From Stramonita haemastoma (taxonomy: Eukaryota > Mollusca > Gastropoda > Neogastropoda > Muricidae): DNA of 27,500 nt. The stretch is taken from NCBI GenBank assembly GCA_030674155.1, contig CM060318.1, positions 88,371,049 through 88,398,548 of the forward strand, in the 5' to 3' direction. A program made the translations under genes and the position numbers. Below the pieces are notes generated by a model, which saw nothing but the letters and a program-made list of their open reading frames with translations, ran no database searches and was not told where the DNA came from. This document shows positions 1 through 10,080 of the stretch, piece after piece (within the stretch, counting starts at the first letter, position 1; the number at the start of each line of letters is the position of its first letter).

Positions 1-135
1 AATGGACAAAGAAGGCAGAAATAGACAAGAAGGAGGTGACAGGAGGAAAAAGGAACAAGGCAGAAAGGGAGATATACAAAGGTGGCGATGCTTTAAATAC
101 TGGCAGGCCCCACGGGTTCTTGCGAAGCGAGGCAT
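1..135 (+). repeat. Repeat family C, truncated copy
   Basis: The text 'aacaaggcagaaagggaga...ggtggcgatgcttt' is shared with 15391-15660 and 21297-21575. The copy runs off the window's left edge, and the 3' end ('caggccccacggg') matches the 15.6 kb copy's 'gaagggccccggg' loosely. Confidence 0.6.
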
Positions 136-747
136 GCCTGCTTGTAGTACAGGTATTTTCGTTGCTGTTATCGTGGCATGCAAACAGGACCTGTATTGCA
201 GTCAGTGACATGGTACGTGTACATGGTGTGATTAGTAGGTATGATTGCAAGAAATTGTCAACGGTATTTGTTGTGACATACAACATAAATGAAGTGAGTT
301 AGTGAATCATTGAATGAATATAAAAGGTAAGTTGTTTTTCTCATTCTGCTTTCCCCTCTACTTGACGTGGAATTCTGTAAAGGTGAGGAAAAAAACACAT
401 ATCTTTGTTATTGATGTTCATAACAAACATGGTTTCTGTTTTGCAATCTGTCTAAAGTCTAATACTTAGTGAATATGAGCTACTAAATTTGATATTTGTT
501 TTTATTCATGGACATTTAATAGTCTTACAATAATTTCATCCATGGTTCGCCAAAATTTGTGGATTACTTCTTAGATATATTACACTGCTATCAAATATGT
601 ATAGCGTTCACAGTACTTCAGTTTTTGTTCCATTCGTGTAAATGTGTACAAGTCAGTGTATAACATATCAGAGTAACATTAAACAACTCATAGATTTCAT
701 AATATTTTGAAATTGACCTTGTAATCCTACAAACAGATTTGAAATAA

Positions 748-753
748 TTTATT
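748..753 (-). terminator. Candidate poly(A) signal AATAAA
   Basis: AATAAA occurs on the minus strand about 206 bases after the stop codon, within AT-rich DNA. A second candidate (AATAAA, TTTATT on the plus strand) is at about 501-506. Which one is used cannot be told from the sequence. Confidence 0.4.
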
Positions 754-958
754 TATAATGTACACATTAAAAAGACACAATTAAGTGGGTGAAATTGGTA
801 TAAGAATCCCTGACCAATCTATAATATGTCCATTCTGATCTTATTCTTCGATTTTTGTTTAACTCTCAGTTGAACAGATCTGTAGAAACTGTCACATATA
901 CAGGGAAACAGTCCAACAGGAAACAAAGCCATGAACATACCCACCACCACCACCTCCA

Positions 959-1858
959 CTACCTGCTCAGCCCTCCAGAACCCACCTGCTCCTCGGTCTC
1001 CTCCACGGTGGGCTGTCTGTTGACCACGTCAGCAGAGGGCACGTAAGGGTCCAGCGACACTGACCACCGCTTCCTGTCCGCCCCCTCCTCCCCCTCCCCG
1101 CCCCCCGCCACCACGTAGTCCCTGCAATAGGCAGCTCTGCTGATCTCCTTGGGCCCGAAGTTCACCTGCAGACTCTCCTCCTCCTCTCCCTTTCCCAGGG
1201 ACCTGGCCCCTGCCTCTCTGGGTGCTGGCTCTGCACGCGCCATGAGGTCAGAGAGGCTGTCCTGAGCAGCGCTGTGCAGAGGAGAGGCGGCTTTGCGGGG
1301 CCTGACCGTGGCTCCTGAGGAGGCGTAGGAGGAGCCTGAGGAATCCGTCAGCGTGCTGGAGGACGAGGAGGAGGACGCTCCGCTGGGTTTGCCACCTGAA
1401 GAAACCTTCACGGGCGCCTTTTCCTCCCGGAGAGGACCTGAGGTGGGGTCCTCCAGGGGCGGCAGGCAGAGGGCGAAGTCGTCCTGGTCCAGCTGAGAAC
1501 ACTCGGTGAGGGTGTCTTCGGGGCAGGTGTCTTCAGGACAGGTGTCCTCAGGGCAGGTGTCTTCCAGGGCACTGGAGGTCATGGACAGGGTGCCGTACCC
1601 TGAGGACACTGACTGGTTCAGGTCGGGATGCCCGGTCAAGGACGAGTGGTCCAGGACAGGGGACCCCAGAGACAGGGACCTGCAGTGACTGTCTCCGGGC
1701 AGATCGGGGAGGGGGGAGGAGGCGGAGGCCCCCTGTAGCTGGGGTGGGGGGGAGGAGTGGGGGGAGAGACTCTTCTCGCTCTGGATGATCTCCTCTGCTG
1801 CCCGCAGCACGCTCAGCGCGTTGGAGGTCAGTTTGCGAATGGTGCGGGTGGCTTCACC
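959..1858 (-). CDS. Exon 14 (terminal): helical end plus Ser/Pro-rich C-terminal tail, stop codon
   Basis: This exon supplies 299 codons and a TAG stop at 961-959. The acceptor reads CACTGTCCTCAG, with a branch-like CACTAAC just upstream, and entry is phase 0 after exon 13. The first 30 residues (GEATRTIRKLTSNALSVLRA and on to IIQSEK) complete a helical, possibly coiled-coil segment. The rest is low-complexity: Pro/Ser-rich, with SVSSGYGTLSMTSSALEDTC, a four-fold EDTCP-type repeat, a Ser homopolymer (GASSSSSSSTLTDSSGSSYA), an acidic GKGEEEESLQV, and a C-terminal DRKRWSVSLDPYVPSADVVN. RKRWSVS resembles a basophilic kinase site. The frame is intact throughout, and third positions are strongly G/C. 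I know no named domain for this tail. Confidence 0.9.
   Translation of the reverse strand, partial: GEATRTIRKLTSNALSVLRAAEEIIQSEKSLSPHSSPPPQLQGASASSPLPDLPGDSHCRSLSLGSPVLDHSSLTGHPDLNQSVSSGYGTLSMTSSALEDTCPEDTCPEDTCPEDTLTECSQLDQDDFALCLPPLEDPTSGPLREEKAPVKVSSGGKPSGASSSSSSSTLTDSSGSSYASSGATVRPRKAASPLHSAAQDSLSDLMARAEPAPREAGARSLGKGEEEESLQVNFGPKEISRAAYCRDYVVAGGGEGEEGADRKRWSVSLDPYVPSADVVNRQPTVEETEEQVGSGGLSR
1505..1572 (-). repeat. Coding 15-bp minisatellite (EDTCP repeat) in exon 14
   Basis: Fifteen-base units with 'gcaggtgtcttcagg' variants encode E-D-T-C-P three times and a fourth E-D-T-L. The period is a multiple of three, so copy number can change without breaking the frame. Confidence 0.85.
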
Positions 1859-1952
1859 CTGAGGACAGTGTCGTTAGTGGTTCAGACATGTTGGGGTGAG
1901 AGAATGGAGATCATATGTAGAGGGAATGTATGTGTGCGCGTGTGAGTGTGGG

Positions 1953-2280
<328 letters not shown>

Positions 2281-3066
2281 TAGATAAAACAAAAATAACC
2301 AGCCAATTACCCAACCAAGCAGCTAAATAAATAATAAAAAATGGACGCACTGCTACCCAGGTATACATATTTAAGTCAGGGAAATAACTATGACCATACA
2401 GACAGGACATGTCAAAAAGATCGTCTATGTGTAGAAAAAAGGTTAGTAGACCCTGTTTTGCATTGAAAAAGCAAAGCTCGAAAGATATAGACAACAGCAA
2501 GCAGAAAAGCAGGTTTGACAGAATCATGAGTTAATTAAAAGACACCATTGCAAATTTTGGGGGGCTTTAAACTACCTGAAAAAAATGCAAATATCTTTTA
2601 AAAGGTATTCCTCCGTTTCTAGGCTTGAGCTCCGAGGTTTACCAAAGGTGAGACTTTGCCTATACCTTTCTTTGCCCGCCATGAAGGTAGCTGCATTCCG
2701 ACTTTGGGGAAAAGGATTGCATGTTCGCTGTTTTACTTTTTGATTCACTAGAGTGGTGAAACCAAAGTCAATTTATCTGGGTGAAACTTTACATTCCGAT
2801 CACTGTTGAAGCAAATGACTTACTACAGTTGCTTCCCCTGTACCACGATTTTCTAAATAAACCGTACCTCTCTTTGCATGTGAATGAATGAATAAATGTT
2901 GGATTATTAGAACGCACAAAGACTACACATCTGATCGCAGCGGTAGAAGTGAGACGTTAGTGGGGGGGGGGGGGGGGGGGAAAGAGCGAGAAAGGTTAAG
3001 AGAGTGGAAGAAATTAGAGGGGAAGTGGGCAAAAGGGTAATGAATAAACTAGCAGAAGCACGCATG

Positions 3067-3202
<136 letters not shown>

Positions 3203-3289
3203 GATGATCCAGATATACACCCAGTAACCTACTGCTCCACTCTCTCCTCCTCTCTGTGCCTTTACACAGCAACCTGCCTCCTTCCTTAC

Positions 3290-3469
3290 CGTGGCTTTTT
3301 CCTCAGCCAGGAGCGCCAGGGCGGCGTCATCACGGAGGGAGGAGAGACGGGAGTGTTTAGCGGCCCGCGCCCTGTAAGCGTTAGTCACACAGGGGGCATA
3401 GGAGCTGCGACCATCCAGGTCATCCAGGTGGCGCTCCACATCCTCCAGGTGATGGGATAGCGCGGACAG
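3290..3469 (-). CDS. Exon 13: helical segment, second part
   Basis: This exon is 60 codons long, phase 0 at both ends. It starts LSALSHHLEDVERHLDDLDG and ends ALALLAEEKAT, then GTAAGG. The acceptor is strong (GCTGCTCTCCTCCCAG). The heptad-like spacing of Leu and charged residues suggests an amphipathic helix continuing from exon 12 into exon 14, perhaps spectrin-like or coiled-coil. A 17-bp minisatellite with branch-like units begins 25 bp upstream of the acceptor AG on the transcript. A long TG tract lies about 90 bases beyond the donor. Function is inferred only from composition. Confidence 0.9.
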
Positions 3470-3494
3470 CTGGGAGGAGAGCAGCGGCAGGGGG

Positions 3495-3660
3495 TTAGTC
3501 AGCATGGGGGGTTAGTCAGCATGGGGGGTTAGTCAGCATGGGGGGTTAGTCAGCATGGGGGGTTAGTCAGCATGGGGGGTTAGTCAGCATGGGGGGTTAG
3601 TCAGCATGGGGGTTAGTCAGCATGGGGGGTTAGTCAGCATGGGGGGTTAGCGGGGGGGGG
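3495..3660. repeat. 17-bp minisatellite directly upstream of the exon 13 acceptor
   Basis: Nine copies of 'ttagtcagcatgggggg' (one is a base short) are followed by a partial copy and a G-rich run. On the transcript each unit reads CTGACTAACCCCCCATG, with a branch-point-like CTGAC/CTAAC followed by cytosines. The copy nearest the exon places its branch-like A about 25 bases before the AG. Confidence 0.95.
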
Positions 3661-3837
3661 GGGGACCCTTTACACACGGCTGGAGATGGGTCCAAAGACT
3701 GGCCAAAATAATGGTGGTTTTTTATATTAGTATGACAAGTTAGCTGTATATTCACAGATCACACATGCAGCATGACTCAGCCGAGGCTCCAAGGCCCAGT
3801 GTTAAATTTAACACGCCCCTTCCTTTGTTCTAAATCC

Positions 3838-3899
3838 AAGTGCGGTCAGTGCCTGCTGTACTCAGCACAAGTGCGGTCAGTTCCTGCTGTAGTCAGCAC
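3838..3899. repeat. 31-bp tandem duplication
   Basis: Two adjacent copies of 'aagtgcggtcagtgcctgct...cagcac' differ at two bases. Confidence 0.9.
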
Positions 3900-4794
3900 C
3901 AGCTGGGATGGATAGCAGCTGAGAGCAGCTGAAAGTGGGGAAACTGACAGCTGTGATACAATTAGGGACATTTTCTCTCGTAAATTTCAACAATTTAGGT
4001 AAAGAAATAGATCTGCAACCACCCTCATCCTCCCCAAAGGAAAGCCATCAAAATATGTTTCTTTTCTTGCTAATGATAGAAACAAGTTTAGAATTATTGA
4101 ATCATTTTAGTTTGGGTGGCCATATTGGATTGTTTCCATATCAACATAACAATAGAATAAATTGTGGATTTTTATGCTGTTTAAGTGAAGCCCTTTCAAT
4201 TCATGGTGTGACTTCTAACATGAGCCTGTAAATATTCTTTTATCATTTTCGGCCCCCATGTCCAACCTGAAATGAAAAGGTGATAGATATTATCAGGCAA
4301 GGCTTACATGAGGTGAAACATGTCGATATATCTCTGATAAAACAACACACATTCACGTTCAAGCAAAAGCTTAATTAAAAGTTAGAATGCTATGAGTGAT
4401 ACAAAATAATGTCAAAATACAAAATAGTATTAGACCGAGTTGAGTTACTGATGATACAAATGGCATTCAATATTGACCGATGTGTGATTGATGAAGAGCA
4501 TTTTGTTAGTAAGCCATAATGGATACAGGCTATTCCCAAGGTACACAGTGCTTCAATGGTACAAAAAAACAAGCTTTGTCTAAACTGAAAGCAAAAAGGC
4601 CAAAAATGAGAGATGTATGATTCAGACATTAAAATCTGAATAAGCCGGGATGTGTACATGCTATTCAAAAATACACGCGCTTAAATCGTGTACAAACAAA
4701 CAAGCTTAACCTAAAGTGAGGGCAGACAGCACACACTGTGGACAGTGACATCTCCCCATCACTGAACACAGTCAGGCAGACACTCATGGCCTAC

Positions 4795-4878
4795 CTCATC
4801 AGCTGTGTCCAGCATTTTCTCTGCCTCCTGCCTCATGTCGTCCCGGGCCGTGCTCACTTTGCTCACCAATGAGTCCAT
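4795..4878 (-). CDS. Exon 12: helical segment, first part (28 codons)
   Basis: This short exon lies between an AACAG acceptor and a GTAGGC donor, phase 0 at both ends. It reads MDSLVSKVSTARDDMRQEAE and then KMLDTADE. The alternation of hydrophobic and charged residues predicts an amphipathic helix that runs directly into exon 13 (LSALSHHLEDVERH). The first codon is ATG, but the phase-0 acceptor and the strong link to exon 11 make it an internal exon. It is recognised by phase, helical composition and splice sites, not by similarity to a named protein. Confidence 0.85.
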
Positions 4879-5020
4879 CTGTTGATGTGTACACATCACT
4901 ACACTCAATACTCGTCAATGCACGGTAAAAGATTTAAAGAAAAATGTATAAAAAGTCACAACTCTGACTACATATACAGAAAAACAACAATTTTGACACA
5001 AAAAATAATGATAAATATGT

Positions 5021-5300
5021 CGCATAACCTACGTGGTCGTGAGGGGAGCGGCGAGGCATCAGAGACCTCAGCTTCTCTAGGGGCCAACATTTGAGGGCGG
5101 CTCCCATCTCCTCTCCCTTGTTGCTTTACCTTCCCTGACCCTAAATGGGGCAGGTACCCATTTACAGCTGGGTGATCTGGGGGAATGCTTAAGCCAAGGC
5201 GCGAACATGGTCACCCATTCATTTGGTAACCACGCTCAATATTGCTAAACGTCAGCCTGGGAAAGCGAGTGCTCTGACGACTGAGCTATCCCGTCCCCAT
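5021..5300 (-). mobile_element. SINE-A copy 1 (tRNA-derived)
   Basis: On the minus strand the head 'GGGGACGGGATAGCTCAGTC' carries a pol III A-box-like TAGCTCAG. The body ('cctgaccctaaatggggcag', 'cagcttctctaggggcca') is shared with the copies at 6929, 9511 and 14691. Confidence 0.85.
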
Positions 5301-6661
5301 TGTTCACATAAACCTGCATTTCAATGGGTTTTATTTCCAACGCTTCTAACCATTAGTTACATTGCCATCTATACAGCAGCCAAAATGCTGAGCGAACTAA
5401 TACTTGGATTAAAACTTGAGAACTTTTAAAAATGGTATGTAATCTATTTCCATAATATAAATGTTGCCTTTTTATCTTAGTGGTTAAAAAAGACGTCCGA
5501 AAAAAATATTAGTATCACTGTTCTGGAACCAGATCGATTTTTGAAGCCTTTTTGATGCTTTGACCAGTCTCCGGTTTTAAGACATTTTTGCTATTTTTAC
5601 TATTGCGCCTTTTTTTGTCTTCATGTCGGCGAAATGTCTTTGTGAATGTCACATTGTAAATTACCGATCCCTGAAGTCCCCACACTTTGTAAGTTGTTTG
5701 TATGATTTTAAATACATTGTTAATCATCAGTTCATCATGTCTGTGAATGATTTACAGGGTTGAGAATAGTGATTAATTGATTTCATTTGGTTTGATTTAG
5801 CAGCGGACGTCTTTCAGTTTCGATGCTGTTTTCGATGTCGTGTTATTTTCATATCATTATTTTTTATAGATAAACAAGGCGAAGTGTTGAAGTTTTGATC
5901 ACCTTTTTATTTGTTTATGCATGAACGTCGTAGTGACGCAGTAGCGCTGAGGTGAGCGAATCTGGAGATCCTAACGATGTTTTCCTACTAGCCCTCGGCA
6001 AAGTTGTGCCAGTGCCACTACGTAACATTTGCGTACTGCATTTCTCCTCGTACATGACATTCAATGTACACAGAACTTGTTTACAGTTTATTAGTATTTG
6101 TTTATCACTGAATTTAGTCTTAGTTGAGCCCTGTTATATGAGTGTGTTGCCATATGTGCCTTGTTATTCATGTACACATTACACACTCACACATACTGCC
6201 TTTGGAAGGTGTGTTTTAGTGGTACAGACTGAAACCTCATGATATGACATTTAGATATGATAAAGCCTTTTCACATGTACACATTGAACTTATTCTTGCT
6301 TTGTATTTCAGCCACCAGTTATTGTCACTATTATTAGCTGTTTACTTAGTTTTCTCTTTGGGGTTTTGTTTCAGTTCTTCACCACTACACTACAGCTCCT
6401 ATTACGCATGTCTTTGGACCAATAAAGAGTTGTTTACGGTGACACTATCTGCGGGACTATTCTTTGAACGAAAGGCAGCTCCTGCGAGAAAGTTCTTTGA
6501 ATGCGAGGCAGAACAATCACACTACTATAAACAAACGTTGAACAGAGGAACTATAAAATAGAAATCATATTTAAAAAGGATGAAAATAAAACCATCCAAG
6601 TACAGGCAGAACCCCCAACAAATAGAAACAGAACATTTTATAAAAGCAACTATGCAATAAG

Positions 6662-6662
<1 letters not shown>

Positions 6663-6722
<60 letters not shown>
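6663..6722. repeat. (CA)n microsatellite at the exon 11 donor
   Basis: Thirty CA units lie about 10 bases after the donor on the transcript, where they read (UG)n. Confidence 0.97.
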
Positions 6723-6723
<1 letters not shown>

Positions 6724-6733
6724 GAATACCCAC

Positions 6734-6903
6734 GCGGGTGTCTTCAGGGGAGAGAAGCCTGGCCTCCTCTCTGTCAGAAGATAGCAGGGAAGACGGAGAC
6801 ATGAGGTCGTCCATGAAGGAGACACTGGCTCGTTCAGAGTCCGGGTCCGTGAACACCGTGCTCATGGACAGAGACCTGCCCTTCAGCAGCAGGGGGTGGC
6901 CCT
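6734..6903 (-). CDS. Exon 11: Ser/Asp-rich linker after the second Ig domain
   Basis: The exon has 170 bases, phase 1 in and phase 0 out. The split codon G|AG joins exon 10 as ...VEPYAEGHPLLL. It reads GRSLSMSTVFTDPDSERASV, then FMDDLMSPSSLLSSDREEAR and SPEDTR. Serines in SP and acidic contexts suggest a phosphorylated, disordered linker. The donor is GTGGGT. A GT..GG..GTATTC alternative four bases on would give phase 1 and break the join to exon 12. A (TG)n tract follows the donor within about 10 bases. The tail of a SINE lies 20-40 bases upstream of the acceptor and may supply part of the pyrimidine tract. Confidence 0.88.
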
Positions 6904-6924
6904 CTGCACACACACAGCAGGAAG

Positions 6925-7200
6925 TTAAAGGTAAAGGTAAAGGTGTCCCATAACCTATGTGGTCGTAGCGGAGCGAGGCGTCATAGACCTCTGCTTCTGT
7001 ACCCATCTTCTCTCCCCCACTGCTTTACCTTCCCTAACTCTAAAGAGGGCAGGTACCCATTGACAGCTGGGTGAACTGGGGGACAGTGCTGAAGTCAAGG
7101 CGGGCAAACAGTCACCCGTACAACTGGTAACCACGCTCGATGCTGCTTAACCTTAGCTTGGGGAAAGCGAGTGCTCTGACTACATAGCTATCCCGTCCCG
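6925..7200 (-). mobile_element. SINE-A copy 2, tail next to the exon 11 acceptor
   Basis: The minus-strand head 'ACGGGATAGCTATGTAGTCA' and the ACCTTT-repeat tail (6925-6942) define the ends. The tail ends about 20 bases before the exon 11 acceptor. Body similarity to copy 3 is high. Confidence 0.85.
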
Positions 7201-7332
7201 TTCTCCAGCATGAATTTTCTAATACCAATACTTTTATCATTAAAGAATAATAAAACCAACACGAGAATTTCAAATTATTTCAAGCACAGCTAAAAACAAT
7301 CGATAAGTAAAACATTGTCATGTAAAATAGCA

Positions 7333-7560
7333 CTCCCCGAAGTGAATGCGGCTACCTAAATGGTGATAGTGGAGGATGGGTGATTGGGTTGACGGTCGCA
7401 TACGCAAAAATATCTCACATCTTTTCGGATGATATTATAAACCGAGGTTATGAGCCGTATGCGAACGCACGCAGAGCATCTTGCGCACACATTAAAACCC
7501 GTTCCGCTTTTCGGTAGAGTAAACCATTGTGCGCCAGTGAAAACGGATGACAAAATTGAC
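7333..7560 (+). repeat. Family D repeat plus SINE-B body fragment
   Basis: 'cgaagtgaatgcggctacct' is the D signature. The following 'cattaaaacccgttccgctt' is the reverse complement of the stretches at 8220-8235 and 13365-13385, so body fragments of related elements are joined here. Confidence 0.6.
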
Positions 7561-7875
7561 AAAACTGCATACACAAGGGGACAGGATGTAAAATAGAACA
7601 TCCTCGACAAAAAAGAATAAAATTTACAAATGATGTGTATACCTAAAACTATTTCTTGTGAATTAAAAAAGGTATAACAGACAATAAACAATCTTTTGAC
7701 ATGTTGTGCATGTTCAGCAGTTTTGAGATATTGCCAGCCGACTAATCAAGCACTGACAAAAACAGTTAAATCTTTAACGTGCATAATTAATCTTCTGCCT
7801 GCGTGGTGTACATACATGAAAGTAAGGAACTATCGCATACACACACACAAAAATGCACACACACATACACAGAGA

Positions 7876-7997
<122 letters not shown>

Positions 7998-8021
7998 TAT
8001 CTTATTTTATTTCATTTTGTA

Positions 8022-8252
8022 CCACTTTATGTCACAGCAGATTTCTCTGCGTGAAATTCGGGCTGCTCTCCCCGGGGAGAGCGCGTCGCCACAAGTGCAG
8101 CGCCTACCCTTTTTTTTCCCCTCAGGGATGGTGTCTAAAAACGACACATGTGTGCATGCTCTTTTTTTTATGTTGTCATCCGCTCCTACCGGCACACGAT
8201 GGCCTGTTCTTTCGAAAGGCGGAACGGGTTTTAACGTGTGCGCAAGATGGAT
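8022..8252 (-). repeat. SINE-B body fragment with palindromic core
   Basis: 'gaaattcgggctgctctccc' and 'agagcgcgtcgccacaag' match the 3' part of SINE-B at 9125-9510. The core GCTCTCCCCGGGGAGAGC is a perfect 18-base palindrome. It is followed by (GT)n at 8254-8341. Confidence 0.75.

Positions 8253-8253
<1 letters not shown>

Positions 8254-8341
<88 letters not shown>
8254..8341. repeat. (GT)n microsatellite
   Basis: About 44 GT units; on the transcript this is (AC)n. Confidence 0.97.
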
Positions 8342-8344
<3 letters not shown>

Positions 8345-8782
8345 CAAATCTAGGGCTGAATGTCCTCCTGGGTCAGAAAATTGTAGTGCTCACTCTGGAT
8401 AAATTGAATTCAGTGTGACATCAGACTTAAGGCAACAAGAAACGTCCTGTTTTAGCAGAGAAGGAGGGGAGGATAGAACAGAAAGGTGCCGTGAAGCGAA
8501 ATGAGATCTGATAGAAAGATGGCAGGAGGAGGTCAGAGAAGGTCAAGAGGGGATCATGTGAGCACGGGTGATAAAATGGGGGTCATGTGAGGGAGAACAT
8601 GGGGGAGGGGGAGGGGAGGGGAGGAGGGATGGTGGGGGGCAAAGGGTCAGTGAGGTTAAGATAGGTCAGACTGTGTCGTTTGTATTTGGATACTATCAAC
8701 AATAGTGATAATGACAACAACAATAATAATAATACATGAATAAACAACAAAACAATAAAATATTAAAGATGGATAGAAGAGA

Positions 8783-8905
8783 AAGAAGGAAGAAGAAGAA
8801 AGAAGAGAGAAAAGAAGAAGAAGAAGAAGAAGAAGAAGAAAGAAGAAGAAGAAGAAGAAGAGAAGAAAGAGAAGAAGAAGAAGAAGAAAAGAAAAGAAGA
8901 AGAAT
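8783..8905. repeat. (GAA)n purine tract
   Basis: GAA and GAAA units form a pure purine strand with the mirror symmetry of a potential intramolecular triplex. Confidence 0.92.
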
Positions 8906-9124
8906 GATAAGTTTTAATACATATTTAAGAAGATACATAAAAAACAGTACTAGTGGCTAGTACCAATAGACACAAACACATTTCAAAGACGGAAGCATTG
9001 TCAGCCCTCCTTCCCCCAAGAAGTGTTAGGAAAACATTTAGCATAAGAAAAAAGGATAGACAGACAAAGAAAGCAAAAGAAAATAGACAAAAGGACGTAC
9101 TAAAAAGGGAGTGAGGTATCTCTA

Positions 9125-9512
9125 CATTTTACACAACTTTAAGACACGGCAGATTTATCTGCATAAAATTCGGGCTGCTCTCCCTAGGAAGAGCGTGTCG
9201 CCACAAGAGTAGCACCCTCTATTGTTTTCTTTTCCTGTCTGCAACTGTATTTGTTTCCCTATCAGAGTGGCTTTTTTCTACAGAATTTTACCCTTGTTGC
9301 CATGGGTTTTTTTATGTGCACTAAATAATGATGTGTAACACACGGGACCTCGGTTTATCGTCTCATCCAAATGACTAGCACCCAGACCAGAAATCTTGGT
9401 CTAATGGATGGGGGAAAAGTTTGGGCCCAAACGGGGTTTGAACCATTGCACACTCCACCCGGACTTTTTGCTTTCTAGGCAGATGCGTTACCTCTAGACC
9501 ACTGATCCACAA
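9125..9512 (-). mobile_element. SINE-B (tRNA-derived), near full length
   Basis: The minus-strand head has an A-box (TGGTCTAGAGGTAACGC) and a canonical B-box (GGTTCAAACC at 9434-9443). The body contains 'acctcggtttatcgtctcat' and the palindromic core near 9175-9192. Such composite SINEs are common in molluscs. Transcription activity cannot be judged. Confidence 0.85.
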
Positions 9513-9823
9513 GGTAAAGGTAAAAGGGAAAGGTGGTCCCATAACCTATGTGGTCGTTGGGGAGCGAGGCATCAAAGACCTCAGCTTCTCTAGGGGCCAG
9601 TATATTGAGGCCGGCGCCCATTTCCTCTCCCTCACTGCTTTACCTCCCTGACCCTAAAGAGGGAAGGTACCCGTTTACAGCTGGGTGAACTAGGGGGGGG
9701 GGGGGGGCTGTACTGAAGCCAAGGCGCGCAAACTATCACCCCTCCTATTGGTAGCCACGATCTATGCTGCTTAACTTTGATTTGGGAAAGCAAGCACTCT
9801 GACCCTGAGCTATATCGCCCCCC
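9511..9823 (-). mobile_element. SINE-A copy 3
   Basis: The element has a tail 'aaggtaaaggtaaaaggg' and the shared body 'gcatcaaagacctcagcttc', 'ctgaccctaaagaggg'. The minus-strand tRNA-like head near 9790-9823 ('gagctatatcg') is decayed. A G-rich insertion is at about 9691-9708. Confidence 0.82.
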
Positions 9824-9943
9824 TTCCATGTACATCAGGAATCTCCATGGGATGTAAATATAATTACAACAAGAAGAAGTAACAAGCAGACAATAATGCC
9901 ATGAACCCTGTCTTATGGTCACTCTGCCCTGTCCTGCACTGAC

Positions 9944-10080
9944 CGGCATAAGGCTCCACGATGACCTGGGCTGTGGACCGGACCTGCCCCGCCACGTTGC
10001 TGGCCACCACCATGTATTCCGCATCGTCTCCATGGTGGCGTAGTCCACGGTTAGGATGTAGTCACGGTTACCGAACTTCT
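9944..10080 (-). CDS. Exon 10: C-terminal half of the second I-set Ig domain (one-base frameshift)
   Basis: The exon starts after TGTTGTGCAG in phase 1 and joins exon 9 as SCRI-E-KFGNRDYILTVDY. It then needs one extra base near 10023-10030 to continue as DDAEYMVVASNVAGQVRS and TAQVIVEPYA before GTCAGT. Without that base the frame runs into a Trp-rich out-of-frame peptide. The D-A-E-Y and ASN-x-AG motifs are the E, F and G strands of an I-set domain. The usual YxC is Y-M-V, so the F-strand cysteine is missing. The frame jump is best explained by a consensus error or a real deletion; the splice sites are intact. Confidence 0.88.

Larger units (their letters stand above)
1..958 (-). other. 3'UTR and downstream flank
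   Basis: This AT-rich stretch follows the stop codon. Bases 1-135 contain a truncated copy of repeat family C. No further coding sequence is supported. The short plus-strand open frames near the left edge fall in the repeat. Confidence 0.55.
3470..4794. other. Intron 12
   Basis: Beyond the 17-bp array it holds a 31-bp direct duplication at 3838-3899 and a diverged duplication around 4530-4590 and 4650-4710 ('acaagct' blocks). The rest is AT-rich with nothing recognisable. Confidence 0.75.
4879..6733. other. Intron 11
   Basis: This intron holds SINE-A copy 1 (about 5021-5300), an AT-rich stretch without clear features, a possible LTR-like tail with AATAAA at 6420-6425, and a (CA)n tract at 6663-6722 next to the exon 11 donor. 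Confidence 0.75.

Noticed and set aside
6244..6561. A hydrophobic plus-strand protein of 105 residues
   Set aside because: Low-GC codons, no splice or start support, and it lies in an intron of the minus-strand gene.
9425..9512. A tRNA gene
   Set aside because: A- and B-box motifs are present, but the cloverleaf is not convincing and the region continues into a SINE body shared elsewhere.
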